The notes: generated from the sequence alone by a model not told the origin. 64,000 nucleotides of DNA from Cytophagales bacterium (GCA_013299045.1 JAAFJX010000002.1:186001-250000); one strand, 5' to 3'; positions 41,935-51,422 are shown, counted from the stretch's first letter. Numbers and translations are program-made.

Positions 41935-43014
41935 CTAAATCTTCTCTTCCAAAATAGCCATTAACTGCTTGCGTTGGATTTTCCCAGAGGGTGTTTCGGG
42001 CAGTTCAGATATGTAAACAATGCGCTTGGGGGCATAATGCGGCATAACTAGCGCTTTGAGTGCAGCAAGTAGTTCGATTTCAGAATCTGGTATTTCGGTA
42101 AGCACCAAGACCAATTCCTGACCATATTCAACTGAAGACAGAGCACTCAAAGCCCATTTGGAACGTAGTTTTGATGCCAAAAATGATGCAAATTGATTTT
42201 CTAGCTGTTCGGGGTGTATCTTGATACCTCCGCTGTTGATAACATCGTCCATACGCCCCAAAAAATGAAAATGCCGACTACTTCGAAGTTCTACCAAATC
42301 ATTGGTCAGCACCACTCCTTTGTTAAAATTACTAGGGCTTTTTATCGCTAAGCAGCCATTTTCTTGTTGCCAGATGCTTATCTCATGGCTAATCAGCTCA
42401 AAATATTCTTGCTTTTCTGCTCCATTTAAGCGCTTAAAGGCTATGTGTGAGAGGGTTTCCGTCATGCCATAGGTATGGAAAAATGCAGAAGAGAGCCTAT
42501 CCATTTTGTTTTGCAATGTTGTTGAAACAGGCGCTCCACCCACTAGCACAGTTTTGAATGGCTCAAAAAATGTCCATTGCTCAGCCGCTAATGTTGCTTG
42601 TATTTGTAAAGGTGAAAAAGCCGCAAAGTCTGCCTGAAAGTTCTCGGGCATACCCTCCCACACATTCCGTTGCGGCTTTTGTATATACAAGCGCATACCT
42701 AAGGCCACAGCTCTTAAGAGGAACATGAAGCCACCCACCATGCGCACACTCAAACACAAGAAAGCCGATTCAAGACGCTCTAAACCCAGTTTTTGACTGC
42801 TCATGGCTATACTGGCTTCAATTTGAGGACGCTCTACCCAAATGGGCTTAGGTCTGCCTGTGCTGCCAGAAGTGTGAAGCAAAAAACGCTTTTGTCCAGA
42901 TTCCCAAGCCACTACAAGGGCACAAATTTCTCGTAAAAAAACCTCACACTCAGTTTTTTTAAGCCAATCTTGCGCAGATAAAGTTTCTTTTTGGTAAGTA
43001 ACTAGAAAGGGCAT
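41935..43014 (-). CDS. menE: O-succinylbenzoate--CoA ligase-like acyl-activating enzyme
   Basis: This AMP-binding enzyme of 359 aa is predicted to activate o-succinylbenzoate in menaquinone synthesis. The ATP motif LLHTSGSTGRPKPIWV lies near residue 47, HTYGMTETLSHIAFK near 185, FLGRMDDVINSGGIKI near 252, and the C-terminal catalytic Lys is in TPSGKIQRKQ. It is short for the superfamily, as MenE proteins of this phylum are. The start at 43014 (MPFLVTYQKETL) avoids overlapping the upstream peptidase. Other men genes are not beside it, so a more general ligase is possible. Confidence 0.75.
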   Translation of the reverse strand: MPFLVTYQKETLSAQDWLKKTECEVFLREICALVVAWESGQKRFLLHTSGSTGRPKPIWVERPQIEASIAMSSQKLGLERLESAFLCLSVRMVGGFMFLLRAVALGMRLYIQKPQRNVWEGMPENFQADFAAFSPLQIQATLAAEQWTFFEPFKTVLVGGAPVSTTLQNKMDRLSSAFFHTYGMTETLSHIAFKRLNGAEKQEYFELISHEISIWQQENGCLAIKSPSNFNKGVVLTNDLVELRSSRHFHFLGRMDDVINSGGIKIHPEQLENQFASFLASKLRSKWALSALSSVEYGQELVLVLTEIPDSEIELLAALKALVMPHYAPKRIVYISELPETPSGKIQRKQLMAILEEKI

Positions 43015-43033
43015 AGAGGTTTTGCTACTCGCC

Positions 43034-45214
43034 TTAAAGCCCAATACTCTTGAAAAAAGCGTTTTCGTTGGGTTCACGCTTCAGAAAGCAACGAATTTGG
43101 CTTAGCTCATCACTACTGCCGCCTTTTGAAAGCACTTCATTTAGCCATGCTCTGCCTAAGTCCGCCTCAAAAATGCCTTTTTCTTCAAAGAGTGCTAAAC
43201 AATCCTCGGCATACACACGCGCCCAGAGGTAGCCATAGTAGCCTGCACCGTAGCCCATCAGATGCCCGAAGCCTGCACCCATGTTTGTCCCTTCTACTGG
43301 AGGGTTGATGCCATAACGCTCTTGAATAGCGCCAAAATGCGCAACGGAGTGCCCTTCGTATTGTGGTTCAAAACCAGCGTGTAGGTGCATATCGTACAGG
43401 CCGTAAATGATTTGGGCCAAGTTTGCCAAGCCCGAATTAACGCTTTTGGCGGCCACCATTCGCTCAAAAATATCTTTAGGCAATATTTCACCCGTTTGAT
43501 AGTGCCTCGCAAAGCATTTGAGGGAGTCGTAGTGCCAGGCCCAGCCTTCAAACCACTGCGAAGGCACTTCTACAAAATCTCGCGTAACAGACGTTCCAAA
43601 ATGCCCATTTAAAGCTGCCTTTGAAAGCAAACTGTGTAGGGCATGACCAAACTCATGGAAAACCGTTTCCACGTGGTCGTGTGTGAGCAGGGAGGGGCGC
43701 GTGTCGGTAGGGCTTTCAAAGTTACAAACAAGCGCTGTGTGTGGCACTATACGCTCCAAAGCTCCTTCTTTGCCTGTTTTATATCCAAAACAAGCAAAAT
43801 GGCTGTATTTGCTGGGGCGCGGGAACAAGTCCAAGTATAAGTAGCCAAGTAGTTTTTCTGCCTCTAATACTTTATAAACAGTTACTTCCTTATGCCAAGT
43901 GGGTATTTCTATAGCGGGTACAAAGCGAACTCCAAAAAGCTTCTGGGCTGCTCCGAAAACCCCCTCAAGAACGTTTGAAAGTTCAAAATACGGTTTGAGT
44001 TCTTCCTGATTAACCGCATAGATATTTTCCATGAGCAATCTGTTCAAATAGGCAGTTTCCCAGCTTTTTAAGCCCGCTTTTTGCTTCGCAAAATGTTTAA
44101 AAAATTGGAATAATGTATCCGTTTCAGAGCTTGTGAGGCTATTTGGGTTTTGCAAGGCGCGCAGAAGAAAACTGGCGATAGGGAGGGCTTTTGTGAGCTT
44201 TGAGAGCAGTTCATACAGTTGTTTTTCAAACTCTTGCGGGCTTTTAGGCTCTAAGTTTTGGCCTTCTGCTTCGTGGCCAGGATTGATGAGCACTTCAGCC
44301 AAAGCTGCACCATATTTGACAAAAATCAGCTTCAAATAATCGATAGCGGCCTTTAAACGTACTTTTTGATAGACGCGCTCTTCAAAGTCAAAAACTGTTT
44401 GGCTTTTTTGCGCCATTCTGTCCATGAGCACATAACTGGCATAAGTATCAAAACCTAGTTTTTTCGCTAAGACTTGTCTTTTTTGAATAATCTCGTCCAG
44501 AAGTTTCTTGTTGGTATCGGCAGCTTTATTGAGATAGGCCATGTAGAATTTGTGGCGTGTGGCATCTTTAATGGCATATTCAATAACAGGACGATAGGCT
44601 GTGTCTAAAACAGGTAGGGAGTAATTTTTGTCTTCTATTTTGTATTTTTCTAAGAAATAATCGGGTAAGCCAATTAGGTCTTCCTCTGAAAAAGTGAGCG
44701 TGCGGTTATCAGCATTGATATTTTTCTGGAAGGTCATGGTGAGTTTAACCAACTCATTTTTGAGTGCTTCTAGTTCTTTTCTCTCTTCGGGGGGCAGGCC
44801 AAGTCCATTTTTTTTGAAGTTCTTGATGCTCTCCTGCCAGCTTTTGAGATGCTCTGGGCTTGCTTCTCTGTCAGAGCCTTCGCTGATGTTTTGGAAGCGT
44901 TCAAAAAGGGTTTCGTTGGTACTCAGAGTGTTAAAAAAGGCCGAAAAATCGGGCATCACCTGATAAGCCATTTGGCGAATAGGCTCTTCGGTATGCGTAT
45001 TGGCCAGCAAATAAATGTGGCCATAGAGCCTAGACGCACCCAAAAAAAGTGTGTCGTAGCGCTCTACCAAGTCCTGCAAATGCCAAGAGCTTCTGTCTGC
45101 TTCGCAAAAGTATTGTAAATTATTTTTGGCCGCCATCAAGCATTCTGAGGCAGCATTCTGTATGGCTTCGGCGCTCAAATGAGCATTGCTGAGGCTTGGG
45201 TAGGCTTTGAGCAT
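43034..45214 (-). CDS. M3-family oligopeptidase (oligopeptidase A/PrlC type)
   Basis: This zinc metallopeptidase of 726 aa degrades short peptides in the cytoplasm. The HEXXH motif is VFHEFGHALH with zinc ligands H520 and H524 and catalytic E521; the third ligand is E549 in FVEVPSQW. The N-terminal half is the helical lid typical of the family. The C-terminus includes MGAGFGHLMGYGAGYYGYLW, a substrate-contact segment. There is no signal peptide. It is followed after 19 nt by the MenE homologue. Confidence 0.92.
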   Translation of the reverse strand: MLKAYPSLSNAHLSAEAIQNAASECLMAAKNNLQYFCEADRSSWHLQDLVERYDTLFLGASRLYGHIYLLANTHTEEPIRQMAYQVMPDFSAFFNTLSTNETLFERFQNISEGSDREASPEHLKSWQESIKNFKKNGLGLPPEERKELEALKNELVKLTMTFQKNINADNRTLTFSEEDLIGLPDYFLEKYKIEDKNYSLPVLDTAYRPVIEYAIKDATRHKFYMAYLNKAADTNKKLLDEIIQKRQVLAKKLGFDTYASYVLMDRMAQKSQTVFDFEERVYQKVRLKAAIDYLKLIFVKYGAALAEVLINPGHEAEGQNLEPKSPQEFEKQLYELLSKLTKALPIASFLLRALQNPNSLTSSETDTLFQFFKHFAKQKAGLKSWETAYLNRLLMENIYAVNQEELKPYFELSNVLEGVFGAAQKLFGVRFVPAIEIPTWHKEVTVYKVLEAEKLLGYLYLDLFPRPSKYSHFACFGYKTGKEGALERIVPHTALVCNFESPTDTRPSLLTHDHVETVFHEFGHALHSLLSKAALNGHFGTSVTRDFVEVPSQWFEGWAWHYDSLKCFARHYQTGEILPKDIFERMVAAKSVNSGLANLAQIIYGLYDMHLHAGFEPQYEGHSVAHFGAIQERYGINPPVEGTNMGAGFGHLMGYGAGYYGYLWARVYAEDCLALFEEKGIFEADLGRAWLNEVLSKGGSSDELSQIRCFLKREPNENAFFKSIGL

Positions 45215-45267
45215 AGAAATATTTAATCAGAATGGTGAAACTTGCTAAATTTTAAAGCCATTAGCGT

Positions 45268-45621
45268 TTACATAAAACCAAGTTCTAGTTTAGCAACTTC
45301 AGACATCATGTCTGGGATATAAGGGGGGTCAAAAGTGAGTTCTACTTGCACATCTTGTACGCCCGCTAGTTCGCGCATCTTTTTCTCTACATCAACAGGA
45401 ATTTGCTCGGCAGAAGGGCAGGACGGTGAGGTGAGTGTCATGCGGATATAGACATTGAACGTTCCAGGAATCACCTCAAAGGCGCTAATATCATAAATAA
45501 GCCCTAGTTCGTAAATATCTACAGGAATTTCGGGGTCGTGTATGGTTTTGAGAGCCGCCACAATTTGTTCGCGCAGATTTGGGCTGGCATTAGGTTCACT
45601 AGAGGCTGTGCTGTCGGTCAT
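45268..45621 (-). CDS. MIP18/DUF59 family protein (SufT-like)
   Basis: The protein is a small iron-sulfur cluster assembly factor of 117 aa. The MIP18 core reads LKTIHDPEIPVDIYELGLIY with a conserved Cys in MTLTSPSCPSAEQ and the end FDPPYIPDMMSEVAKLELG. The start MTDSTASSEPN at 45621 was preferred to 45669 because a TAAATTTG promoter box lies between them. In this phylum the gene often lies with suf genes, but here it does not. It precedes the M3 peptidase by 53 nt on the same strand. Confidence 0.85.
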   Translation of the reverse strand: MTDSTASSEPNASPNLREQIVAALKTIHDPEIPVDIYELGLIYDISAFEVIPGTFNVYIRMTLTSPSCPSAEQIPVDVEKKMRELAGVQDVQVELTFDPPYIPDMMSEVAKLELGFM

Positions 45622-45642
45622 TTTTTGATAAGATTTGAACTG

Positions 45643-45650
45643 CAAATTTA
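45643..45650 (-). promoter_or_regulatory. -7 box (TAAATTTG) upstream of the DUF59 gene
   Basis: TAAATTTG on the minus strand fits TAnnTTTG and lies 22 nt upstream of the chosen ATG, with a TTTTTTG about 16 nt further upstream. Confidence 0.4.
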
Positions 45651-45740
45651 GCTGTTTATTCCAATACAAAAAACAGAACTGAGGCTTTTGCTATAACAAG
45701 AACCTGCTTTTATCAAATATAATAAGCAAAAACACCAAAA

Positions 45741-45769
45741 CATGATATAAAACCTTTGTTTATATCATG
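45741..45769. terminator. Perfect hairpin downstream of lipoprotein gene 45842-46339
   Basis: CATGATATAAA and TTTATATCATG form an 11-bp perfect stem with a 7-nt loop. On the minus strand T-rich sequence follows. It lies about 70 nt after the stop of the upstream gene and is its likely terminator. Confidence 0.5.
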
Positions 45770-45841
45770 CTTTGGGTATTTTTAGTCTGCAATTGCGTTA
45801 AGAACGCAAGGCTACTGAAGAAAGACTACAAGCGCTTGTCT

Positions 45842-46339
45842 TTACAACACGTGGTCGTTAGGCATGAGTTTTTCATTGTCTGCATCAGCAATTTGCACAG
45901 CCAAGTCAAATGCCTTTTGGAAAGCCACCTCAAACTCACCTACGGTCATACCGGCCTTAATATCCAGCGCATCAATACCAGCCAGGGAGCCACGTTCATC
46001 TGCCAAAGTACCCAAACGTGCATCTTCATCGGCAGGCTTAGCACCACGCCCTGCATTGTTGCCTATATAAACTCTAAGAGACAGGCCAAAAGCGCTCTTA
46101 AATTTTTCTTTGAGCGTGCGAACCGTCATACGACCATCTACATCAAATCCAGACATTTTCTTTTTGTTTTTTGAGTGAACTTTTTTGTTTTTTGACGACT
46201 TGGATTTAGATTTTGCATTTTTTTCGGTATCAGAAAAAAAGCAAGCGCTTAGCCCCAAGCCCAAAAGGATAATGCACGCTGAAACTAAAGAAAGTCTTTT
46301 GAAATGTCCAAATATTTTTTGTACTTTTTTTGCAGCCAT
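45842..46339 (-). CDS. Lipoprotein with a duplicated small domain
   Basis: The protein has 165 aa. A hydrophobic segment with lipobox (VSACIILLGLGLSACFF) is followed by a long basic linker of Lys and Ser, which ends about residue 62. Two related units of about 40 residues follow. The first starts MTVRTLKEKFKSAFGLSLRV and the second starts MTVGEFEVAFQKAFDLAVQI. Both share the pattern MTV-x6-F-x2-AF-x-L. Similar units occur in uncharacterised Bacteroidota proteins. The start at 46339 (MAAKKVQKIFGHF) was chosen over 46375. It is divergent from the porin gene. Confidence 0.7.
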   Translation of the reverse strand: MAAKKVQKIFGHFKRLSLVSACIILLGLGLSACFFSDTEKNAKSKSKSSKNKKVHSKNKKKMSGFDVDGRMTVRTLKEKFKSAFGLSLRVYIGNNAGRGAKPADEDARLGTLADERGSLAGIDALDIKAGMTVGEFEVAFQKAFDLAVQIADADNEKLMPNDHVL

Positions 46340-46368
46340 TGTATCCTGATTTTTAATTTGCCACAAAG

Positions 46369-46401
46369 TTTGCAATATTATTTCAAAAATTAATACATTT
46401 G
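46369..46401 (+). promoter_or_regulatory. Promoter of the porin gene (TTTG-N21-TACATTTG)
   Basis: TTTG at 46369-46372 and TACATTTG at 46394-46401 match the -33/-7 elements. The start codon is about 98 nt downstream at 46500. The region also holds the 5' end of the divergent lipoprotein gene. Confidence 0.55.
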
Positions 46402-46499
46402 CCTTGCTGTTGGCTTATCTGCAAGCAGACTAGCAGTTTTTTTGTTTGTTCACAAGCGTTTCTTTTTGTTACCACTCCCACCTCTATTTTGATTTCACA

Positions 46500-47588
46500 A
46501 TGAAAAAATTTCTTACGTCGGTCGCCCTCTGTTTCGGTGTTTTTACACAGGCTCTTGCCCAAGACGCAGACTCAGAGAAAAGTAATCCGCTTACTTTTTC
46601 GGCTTATTTGGAAACGTATTATAGTTATGACATTTCCGAACCCAAAACTTCGGTTCGCTTGCCATTTATTTATTCTCATAATCGGCATAATGAGTTTAAT
46701 CTTAACCTTGGCTTTGTCAAGGCAGCCTACAACACGGACAGAGTGCGCGCTAATATGACCCTTATGGCTGGTACTTATGCCAACGACAATTTGGCTGCCG
46801 AGCCAGGTGTTATGAAGAATGTTTTTGAGGCGAATGCTGGTTTTAAATTGTCCAAAAATAAAAATATTTGGCTGGATGCTGGTATTTTTCCTGCTCATAT
46901 TGGTGCAGAGAGCGCAATCAGCAAGGACTGCTGGGCACTTACACGCAGTATTGCGGCAGAAAACTCTCCTTACTACGAAACAGGGGCCAAACTGACTTAT
47001 ACTTCAGATAACGACAAGTGGTTACTAAGTGTTTTGGCCTTGAACGGCTGGCAGCGTATGTATCACCCAGAGGGCAATAACAGCACGGCCTGGGGGCATC
47101 AGCTCACCTTCAAGCCAAATGATAAGATAACACTCAATAGTAGTTCTTTTATTGGCAACGATAAGCCCGATACGGCAGCACAAAGACGCATTTTTCATAA
47201 CTTTTATGGCATAGTGCAAATGAATGAGAAAGTAGGACTCACTTTTGGTTTTGACTACGGCATGGAGCAAAGCGCTAAGGGTAGTTCAACGTACAACAGT
47301 TGGTACACGCCTTATGCCTTGCTTCGCCTTACGCCAAATGAGAAAGTAGCGCTCTGCCTACGAGGCGAGTACTACAACGACACAAAGGGGGTTTTGATTG
47401 CTACTGGCACGCCAAATGGCTTCCAGATTATGGGCTACTCACTGAACTTTGATTACAAAGTAGCGGAGAACCTCCTCTGGCGCTTAGAAGGACGTGGCTT
47501 TAGTAGCAAAGACGAAATTTTTTTGCATAACGGAAAGCCCAGCAAAAGTAATTTGTTCTTGACGAGTTCTATAGCTGTTTCTTTTTAA
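46500..47588 (+). CDS. Outer-membrane beta-barrel porin (BBP2-like)
   Basis: The protein has 362 aa. The signal peptide FLTSVALCFGVFTQALAQ is followed by alternating short strands typical of a beta-barrel: LTFSAYLETYYSYDI, FNLNLGFVKAAYNTDRVRAN, NIWLDAGIFPAHIG, and so on to the final strand NLFLTSSIAVSF with a C-terminal phenylalanine. Such proteins of the BBP2/DUF1597 type are common in Bacteroidota. No substrate can be given. The ATG at 46500 fits the signal; an upstream in-frame start at 46446 is less likely. A terminator follows. Confidence 0.8.
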   Translation: MKKFLTSVALCFGVFTQALAQDADSEKSNPLTFSAYLETYYSYDISEPKTSVRLPFIYSHNRHNEFNLNLGFVKAAYNTDRVRANMTLMAGTYANDNLAAEPGVMKNVFEANAGFKLSKNKNIWLDAGIFPAHIGAESAISKDCWALTRSIAAENSPYYETGAKLTYTSDNDKWLLSVLALNGWQRMYHPEGNNSTAWGHQLTFKPNDKITLNSSSFIGNDKPDTAAQRRIFHNFYGIVQMNEKVGLTFGFDYGMEQSAKGSSTYNSWYTPYALLRLTPNEKVALCLRGEYYNDTKGVLIATGTPNGFQIMGYSLNFDYKVAENLLWRLEGRGFSSKDEIFLHNGKPSKSNLFLTSSIAVSF

Positions 47589-47617
47589 AAAAATAACTGA
47601 TTATTGAGTTCTGAGCA

Positions 47618-47653
47618 ATCCTCACAAAATAATTCCACAATTTTGTGAGGATT
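47618..47653 (+). terminator. Terminator downstream of the porin gene
   Basis: ATCCTCACAAAAT and ATTTTGTGAGGAT form a 13-bp perfect stem with a short loop, followed by TTGTC. It lies 30 nt after the stop. Confidence 0.8.
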
Positions 47654-47834
47654 TGTCATGTTTCAAGATTTTCTATCAATAAAAGCAGAAATTCAATGCT
47701 TATATCCTTATGCTGTGCTTTTCTAAAGTGCATTGGCGCTTTTTTTGTGGATAAGTAATGACGTGGCACTTCATTTTTTTGGAGCGACCATACGATTCTG
47801 TTTTAATAATACTATCCCACCTCACTTAAAAGTT

Positions 47835-50513
47835 ATGAAGTCTTTTTTAAGAATTTTCTTGCTCTTTATTGTCTGCTCTTATGTCGTGAAAGCACAAACT
47901 TGTGTTGTTACGCTCAGCGACAGTATAACAAACCCTAACCCCTTACCTTTCGGTGTGAATTGGGCAGAGGGCAATGTAAATCGTGGCCTAAATGCGTTGA
48001 ATAATCAAACAGGCGACCCTGGCTTTGGTAGGCAAATTATTAGAATAAAAGGCGTTGCTGAGAGTGGTAGCAGTACTTACTTAGATAACAGCAATGTTGA
48101 TTATTTTGAAACCCTTTACACTGGTTTATTTGATGGCGGTAATATCAGAGTTTATCGCGAAACAGCTTCGGGGGTTAGTTTAGTGAGAAGTAGCACTGTT
48201 ACGCGTTTTTTGGCAGATGATACTGGGCCTAATCGCAAAAGAATAACCTTTGAGCCAGGCCCTGAGGTACTTGCAGGCGATACTTACGTGCTATCTATTG
48301 AGGCCAATGCCGATTTGAATCAATTTTGCCACCCGCGCCTGACCTGGATACGTGAGGGTGCAAATACTTGGGACAAAAAAGTGGATGACCAGGGCGGTCT
48401 TGGCGACACCAAGGTTGTTACTAAAGCACTTGATGCGCTTGATTTACCTTACAAGGCGAATAATACGACTTCTTGCAGGATAAGCAATACCAATGCTAAT
48501 AATATTGAAGTGGGCATTGGGCAATTCTTTGCAAACGATACCGCCTCTGGGGAGTTTGCTTTTGACCCAGCCAAGCGCTACCGCTTTGGAGTTTGGTTAA
48601 AGCACTCAGGTATAGCAGGAGGCAAGGTGAATTTGCGAACTACTACTAGCAATATCAGCCATACATTCAATGTAACCAATACGTGGCAATACTACACACA
48701 TGATGTTACGGGAATTAATCCGCCTTCTGTTGGCAGTCCGGTAGATTATTTACAGCTTACATTTGATGGGATTGGGACGCTCTGGGTAGATGACTTCACG
48801 CTGCATGACCTGGCTTACCCTTTGTTTTCATTAAACCCAGTCATTGAGAAGCAACTCGCAGATTTTAAACCGCATTGTATCCGTGTTTGGAGCGGTCAAA
48901 CCAATACAGATTTGGGCACAAACATACAAGACTGGACTGATGTGGAGCTGCAAAGTTCAAGGCTCTGGAGCGTTAATCAAGGCCCAGTAACAGGTGCAGC
49001 ATTGAAGTTACCCACCTTTTTACCCATCTGCGAAAAACATGATATAGCACCTTACCTCATTTGTAGTCCGTCTTTCTCAGAAGATGATTTCTTGGGTTTA
49101 ATGGAATACATTTATGGGCCGGCAAGCTCACCATTAGGAGCCAAACGCGCTGTACAAGGACACCCAAAGCCATATAATTTTTCAAAAATATACATAGAAC
49201 TTGGCAATGAAACATGGAATGGCTTGTTTGACCCTTGGACTTATGACTTTGATGGCGAACGCTACGGAAAATACGCACAACACTTTTTCAACATTGTCAA
49301 GTCAAGCCCTTATTACAACTCAAGTAAAATTGAATTTTTGCTTGGCGGATTTTTTGTAATGCCTGAGGAGTCGGGTTACGGACAAGGAGCGGTCAAGAAG
49401 GCCCCCGACGGAAGCCAAATGCTATTGGCTAATTACATAGGTGGCTTTGACGGGTTAAACATTCCACGCTCATCTACTTTTGCAGACAGCATTCAACAAA
49501 CCGCTTTTTATGCCCGATGGATTACGCGAAGCCTCATTGATGCACACATTACTACCCGAAACAAGATGACAGCTGCTGGCCATCCCTACAAATTGGGTAT
49601 TTATGAAGCTGGCCCTGGCTACGCCTTACCAAATCCTTCTCAACCCTTTGACCTGCAAGCCGAGGCTATCGGTAAATCTTTGGCCTGTGGTTTAGCCAAT
49701 TTAGATGCCTTTTTGTACCAAAGTGAAAAGGGCTTTGCCCTACAAAATCTTTTCTTATTTGCACGAGGATTTAACTGGACTTCCCATACCTCTGAGGCCA
49801 ACGGAATGCGACCTCACAACCATTTCCTTGCTATGCAGATGCGAAATAATTATGCCAAAGGCGCTATGATAAAAACCATGGTGGCAAACAGCCCAACGAC
49901 TTTTTTGCCCTTGATTGATGCTGATGGCAACGGTTCATTTGACTTGACTTATGGTGAAGCACCAGCGGGGAACTACGAAAATATTGCAGCCTACTCCTTT
50001 AAAGATGCAGACAAATATGGGGTATTTGTATTAAACCGAAGCATAAGCACAACCACTCCTGTAACGGTTAATTTACCGATAGGTGCCACCATGGATAGCG
50101 TTATCATCTACGCACTTACTGGAAATCCGCTGGGAAGCAACATTGATGCGTTGAATTACAGCATTCAGACCCAAAGACTTGCAGTACCAAGCAAAAGCAC
50201 GTCTTACACATTCAATGCAACGCCCTCAGGTATCTATTTGGTTACCACCCAAAAAAGTGGAGCAGTTACTGGCACTAATGACTTTACCGAAGATAATCTT
50301 TTGAAGCTTTACCCAAACCCCTCTAGAGCTTTAGTGAACATTGAACTGAAAGCGGAAGGCATAGAGAAAATCAAGCTGTACGATAGTCATGGCCGCTTTT
50401 TGCAATTGTTTACACCCAAAAGCCAAAATGTACAGATTGACCTTAGCCCTTACCCAACAGGACTTTATATGCTAAGAATAGGAGGCAGAAGCTACAAGGT
50501 GATTAAAGAGTAA
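47835..50513 (+). CDS. Secreted putative glycoside hydrolase with T9SS sorting domain
   Basis: The protein has 892 aa. The signal peptide FLRIFLLFIVCSYVVKAQ is followed by a long N-terminal beta region, including a carbohydrate-binding-like segment ending FDGIGTLWVDDFTLHDLAY. A TIM-barrel-like catalytic region follows. The motif IYIELGNETWNG carries E459 as a possible acid/base; E591 in LGIYEAGPGYAL could be the nucleophile, as in clan A glycosidases such as arabinofuranosidases. The C-terminus (LYPNPSRALVNIELKAEG to SYKVIKE, about residues 805-892) is a type A T9SS sorting domain. The family number and substrate are unknown. The start was set at the signal, not at 47733. Confidence 0.78.
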   Translation: MKSFLRIFLLFIVCSYVVKAQTCVVTLSDSITNPNPLPFGVNWAEGNVNRGLNALNNQTGDPGFGRQIIRIKGVAESGSSTYLDNSNVDYFETLYTGLFDGGNIRVYRETASGVSLVRSSTVTRFLADDTGPNRKRITFEPGPEVLAGDTYVLSIEANADLNQFCHPRLTWIREGANTWDKKVDDQGGLGDTKVVTKALDALDLPYKANNTTSCRISNTNANNIEVGIGQFFANDTASGEFAFDPAKRYRFGVWLKHSGIAGGKVNLRTTTSNISHTFNVTNTWQYYTHDVTGINPPSVGSPVDYLQLTFDGIGTLWVDDFTLHDLAYPLFSLNPVIEKQLADFKPHCIRVWSGQTNTDLGTNIQDWTDVELQSSRLWSVNQGPVTGAALKLPTFLPICEKHDIAPYLICSPSFSEDDFLGLMEYIYGPASSPLGAKRAVQGHPKPYNFSKIYIELGNETWNGLFDPWTYDFDGERYGKYAQHFFNIVKSSPYYNSSKIEFLLGGFFVMPEESGYGQGAVKKAPDGSQMLLANYIGGFDGLNIPRSSTFADSIQQTAFYARWITRSLIDAHITTRNKMTAAGHPYKLGIYEAGPGYALPNPSQPFDLQAEAIGKSLACGLANLDAFLYQSEKGFALQNLFLFARGFNWTSHTSEANGMRPHNHFLAMQMRNNYAKGAMIKTMVANSPTTFLPLIDADGNGSFDLTYGEAPAGNYENIAAYSFKDADKYGVFVLNRSISTTTPVTVNLPIGATMDSVIIYALTGNPLGSNIDALNYSIQTQRLAVPSKSTSYTFNATPSGIYLVTTQKSGAVTGTNDFTEDNLLKLYPNPSRALVNIELKAEGIEKIKLYDSHGRFLQLFTPKSQNVQIDLSPYPTGLYMLRIGGRSYKVIKE

Positions 50514-50539
50514 ACAAATTCTGAGATTTTATAATAAAT

Positions 50540-50586
50540 AAAAAAACGGGAGTCTTATTTTTTACGGCAGGTCTTCCGTTTTTTTC
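50540..50586. terminator. Terminator downstream of the T9SS cargo gene
   Basis: AAAAAACGGGAG and CTTCCGTTTTTT pair around a 23-nt loop with one G-T pair, giving a stem with a T tract. Confidence 0.65.
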
Positions 50587-50635
50587 TAAATATTTATGTT
50601 ATTTTTGTAGTCTACTGTCGTCCAAGTACACTGCT

Positions 50636-51370
50636 ATGCCATTCATTTACATCAGAACTGCTATTTTGTTCTTTTTTTGCTTGACTACAAAGACGCTTTA
50701 CGCGCAAGAAGCCGATAGCACGGCCAATGCAGGCTCTGACTCTGCCGCCGTCAAGAAAGTTTATATGGCTACGCCTACCATGTCTGCTGCCGCAATACAA
50801 GGGGCTTTGCCCGCTGGTGAGCCTAGTGCAGAGAGCATTAGCGCCAATTATACCAGCGAAGAGGCTTGCCAAACACTCATAAGCAGCTTAGAGCCAGTAA
50901 AAAAAGCCTCTCAATATTTAGTGGCCTATACTTTTAATGAGGGAGATACTGCAGCAGCCCTAGAATACCAAAAACTAGACTACAAGGTACGCTTATTTAT
51001 GGTACTGGCCGGCAATAGGCTAGAAGACCTGCGCAATGAGGCTATCGGAAAGTTGGTGGAGCAGGCTAATACTATGACGCTAAACACTATTTATGACAGC
51101 GCAACGCACACTTTCCTCAATACGCAATATATAGACGACCTTAAAAACAAAATTTTCTTTTCACAAACTCCGCCTACCATACAAACCCATTCTATCGGCA
51201 TTAACTACCCATCTATCAAGGCTTTAGGAATCAGTCCTAAACAAGGTGCAAAGGGCTATCGCTTACCGCTTGGCAAAAATTATGCATTGTTTATCTTAGA
51301 CCTTCAATACGATGGTAAAAAGGCAATTATTTGGGACTCTACCGCTCAAAAATTTATTGCCGCACGCTAA
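50636..51370 (+). CDS. Exported protein of unknown function
   Basis: The protein has 244 aa. The signal peptide (YIRTAILFFFCLTTKTLYAQ) is followed by a Ser/Ala-rich stretch and a mixed helical domain (ACQTLISSLEPVKKASQYLV, RLEDLRNEAIGKLVEQANT). The C-terminus has GKNYALFILDLQYDGKKAIIW. No family is recognised. A TATTTTTG box lies just upstream (50600-50607). It is followed after 52 nt by the propeller lipoprotein gene on the same strand. Confidence 0.6.
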   Translation: MPFIYIRTAILFFFCLTTKTLYAQEADSTANAGSDSAAVKKVYMATPTMSAAAIQGALPAGEPSAESISANYTSEEACQTLISSLEPVKKASQYLVAYTFNEGDTAAALEYQKLDYKVRLFMVLAGNRLEDLRNEAIGKLVEQANTMTLNTIYDSATHTFLNTQYIDDLKNKIFFSQTPPTIQTHSIGINYPSIKALGISPKQGAKGYRLPLGKNYALFILDLQYDGKKAIIWDSTAQKFIAAR

Positions 51371-51422
51371 AAATAAAAGCCCCCGCTTTGAAAAAGATGA
51401 CCAAATTATAAAACAGGAACAA

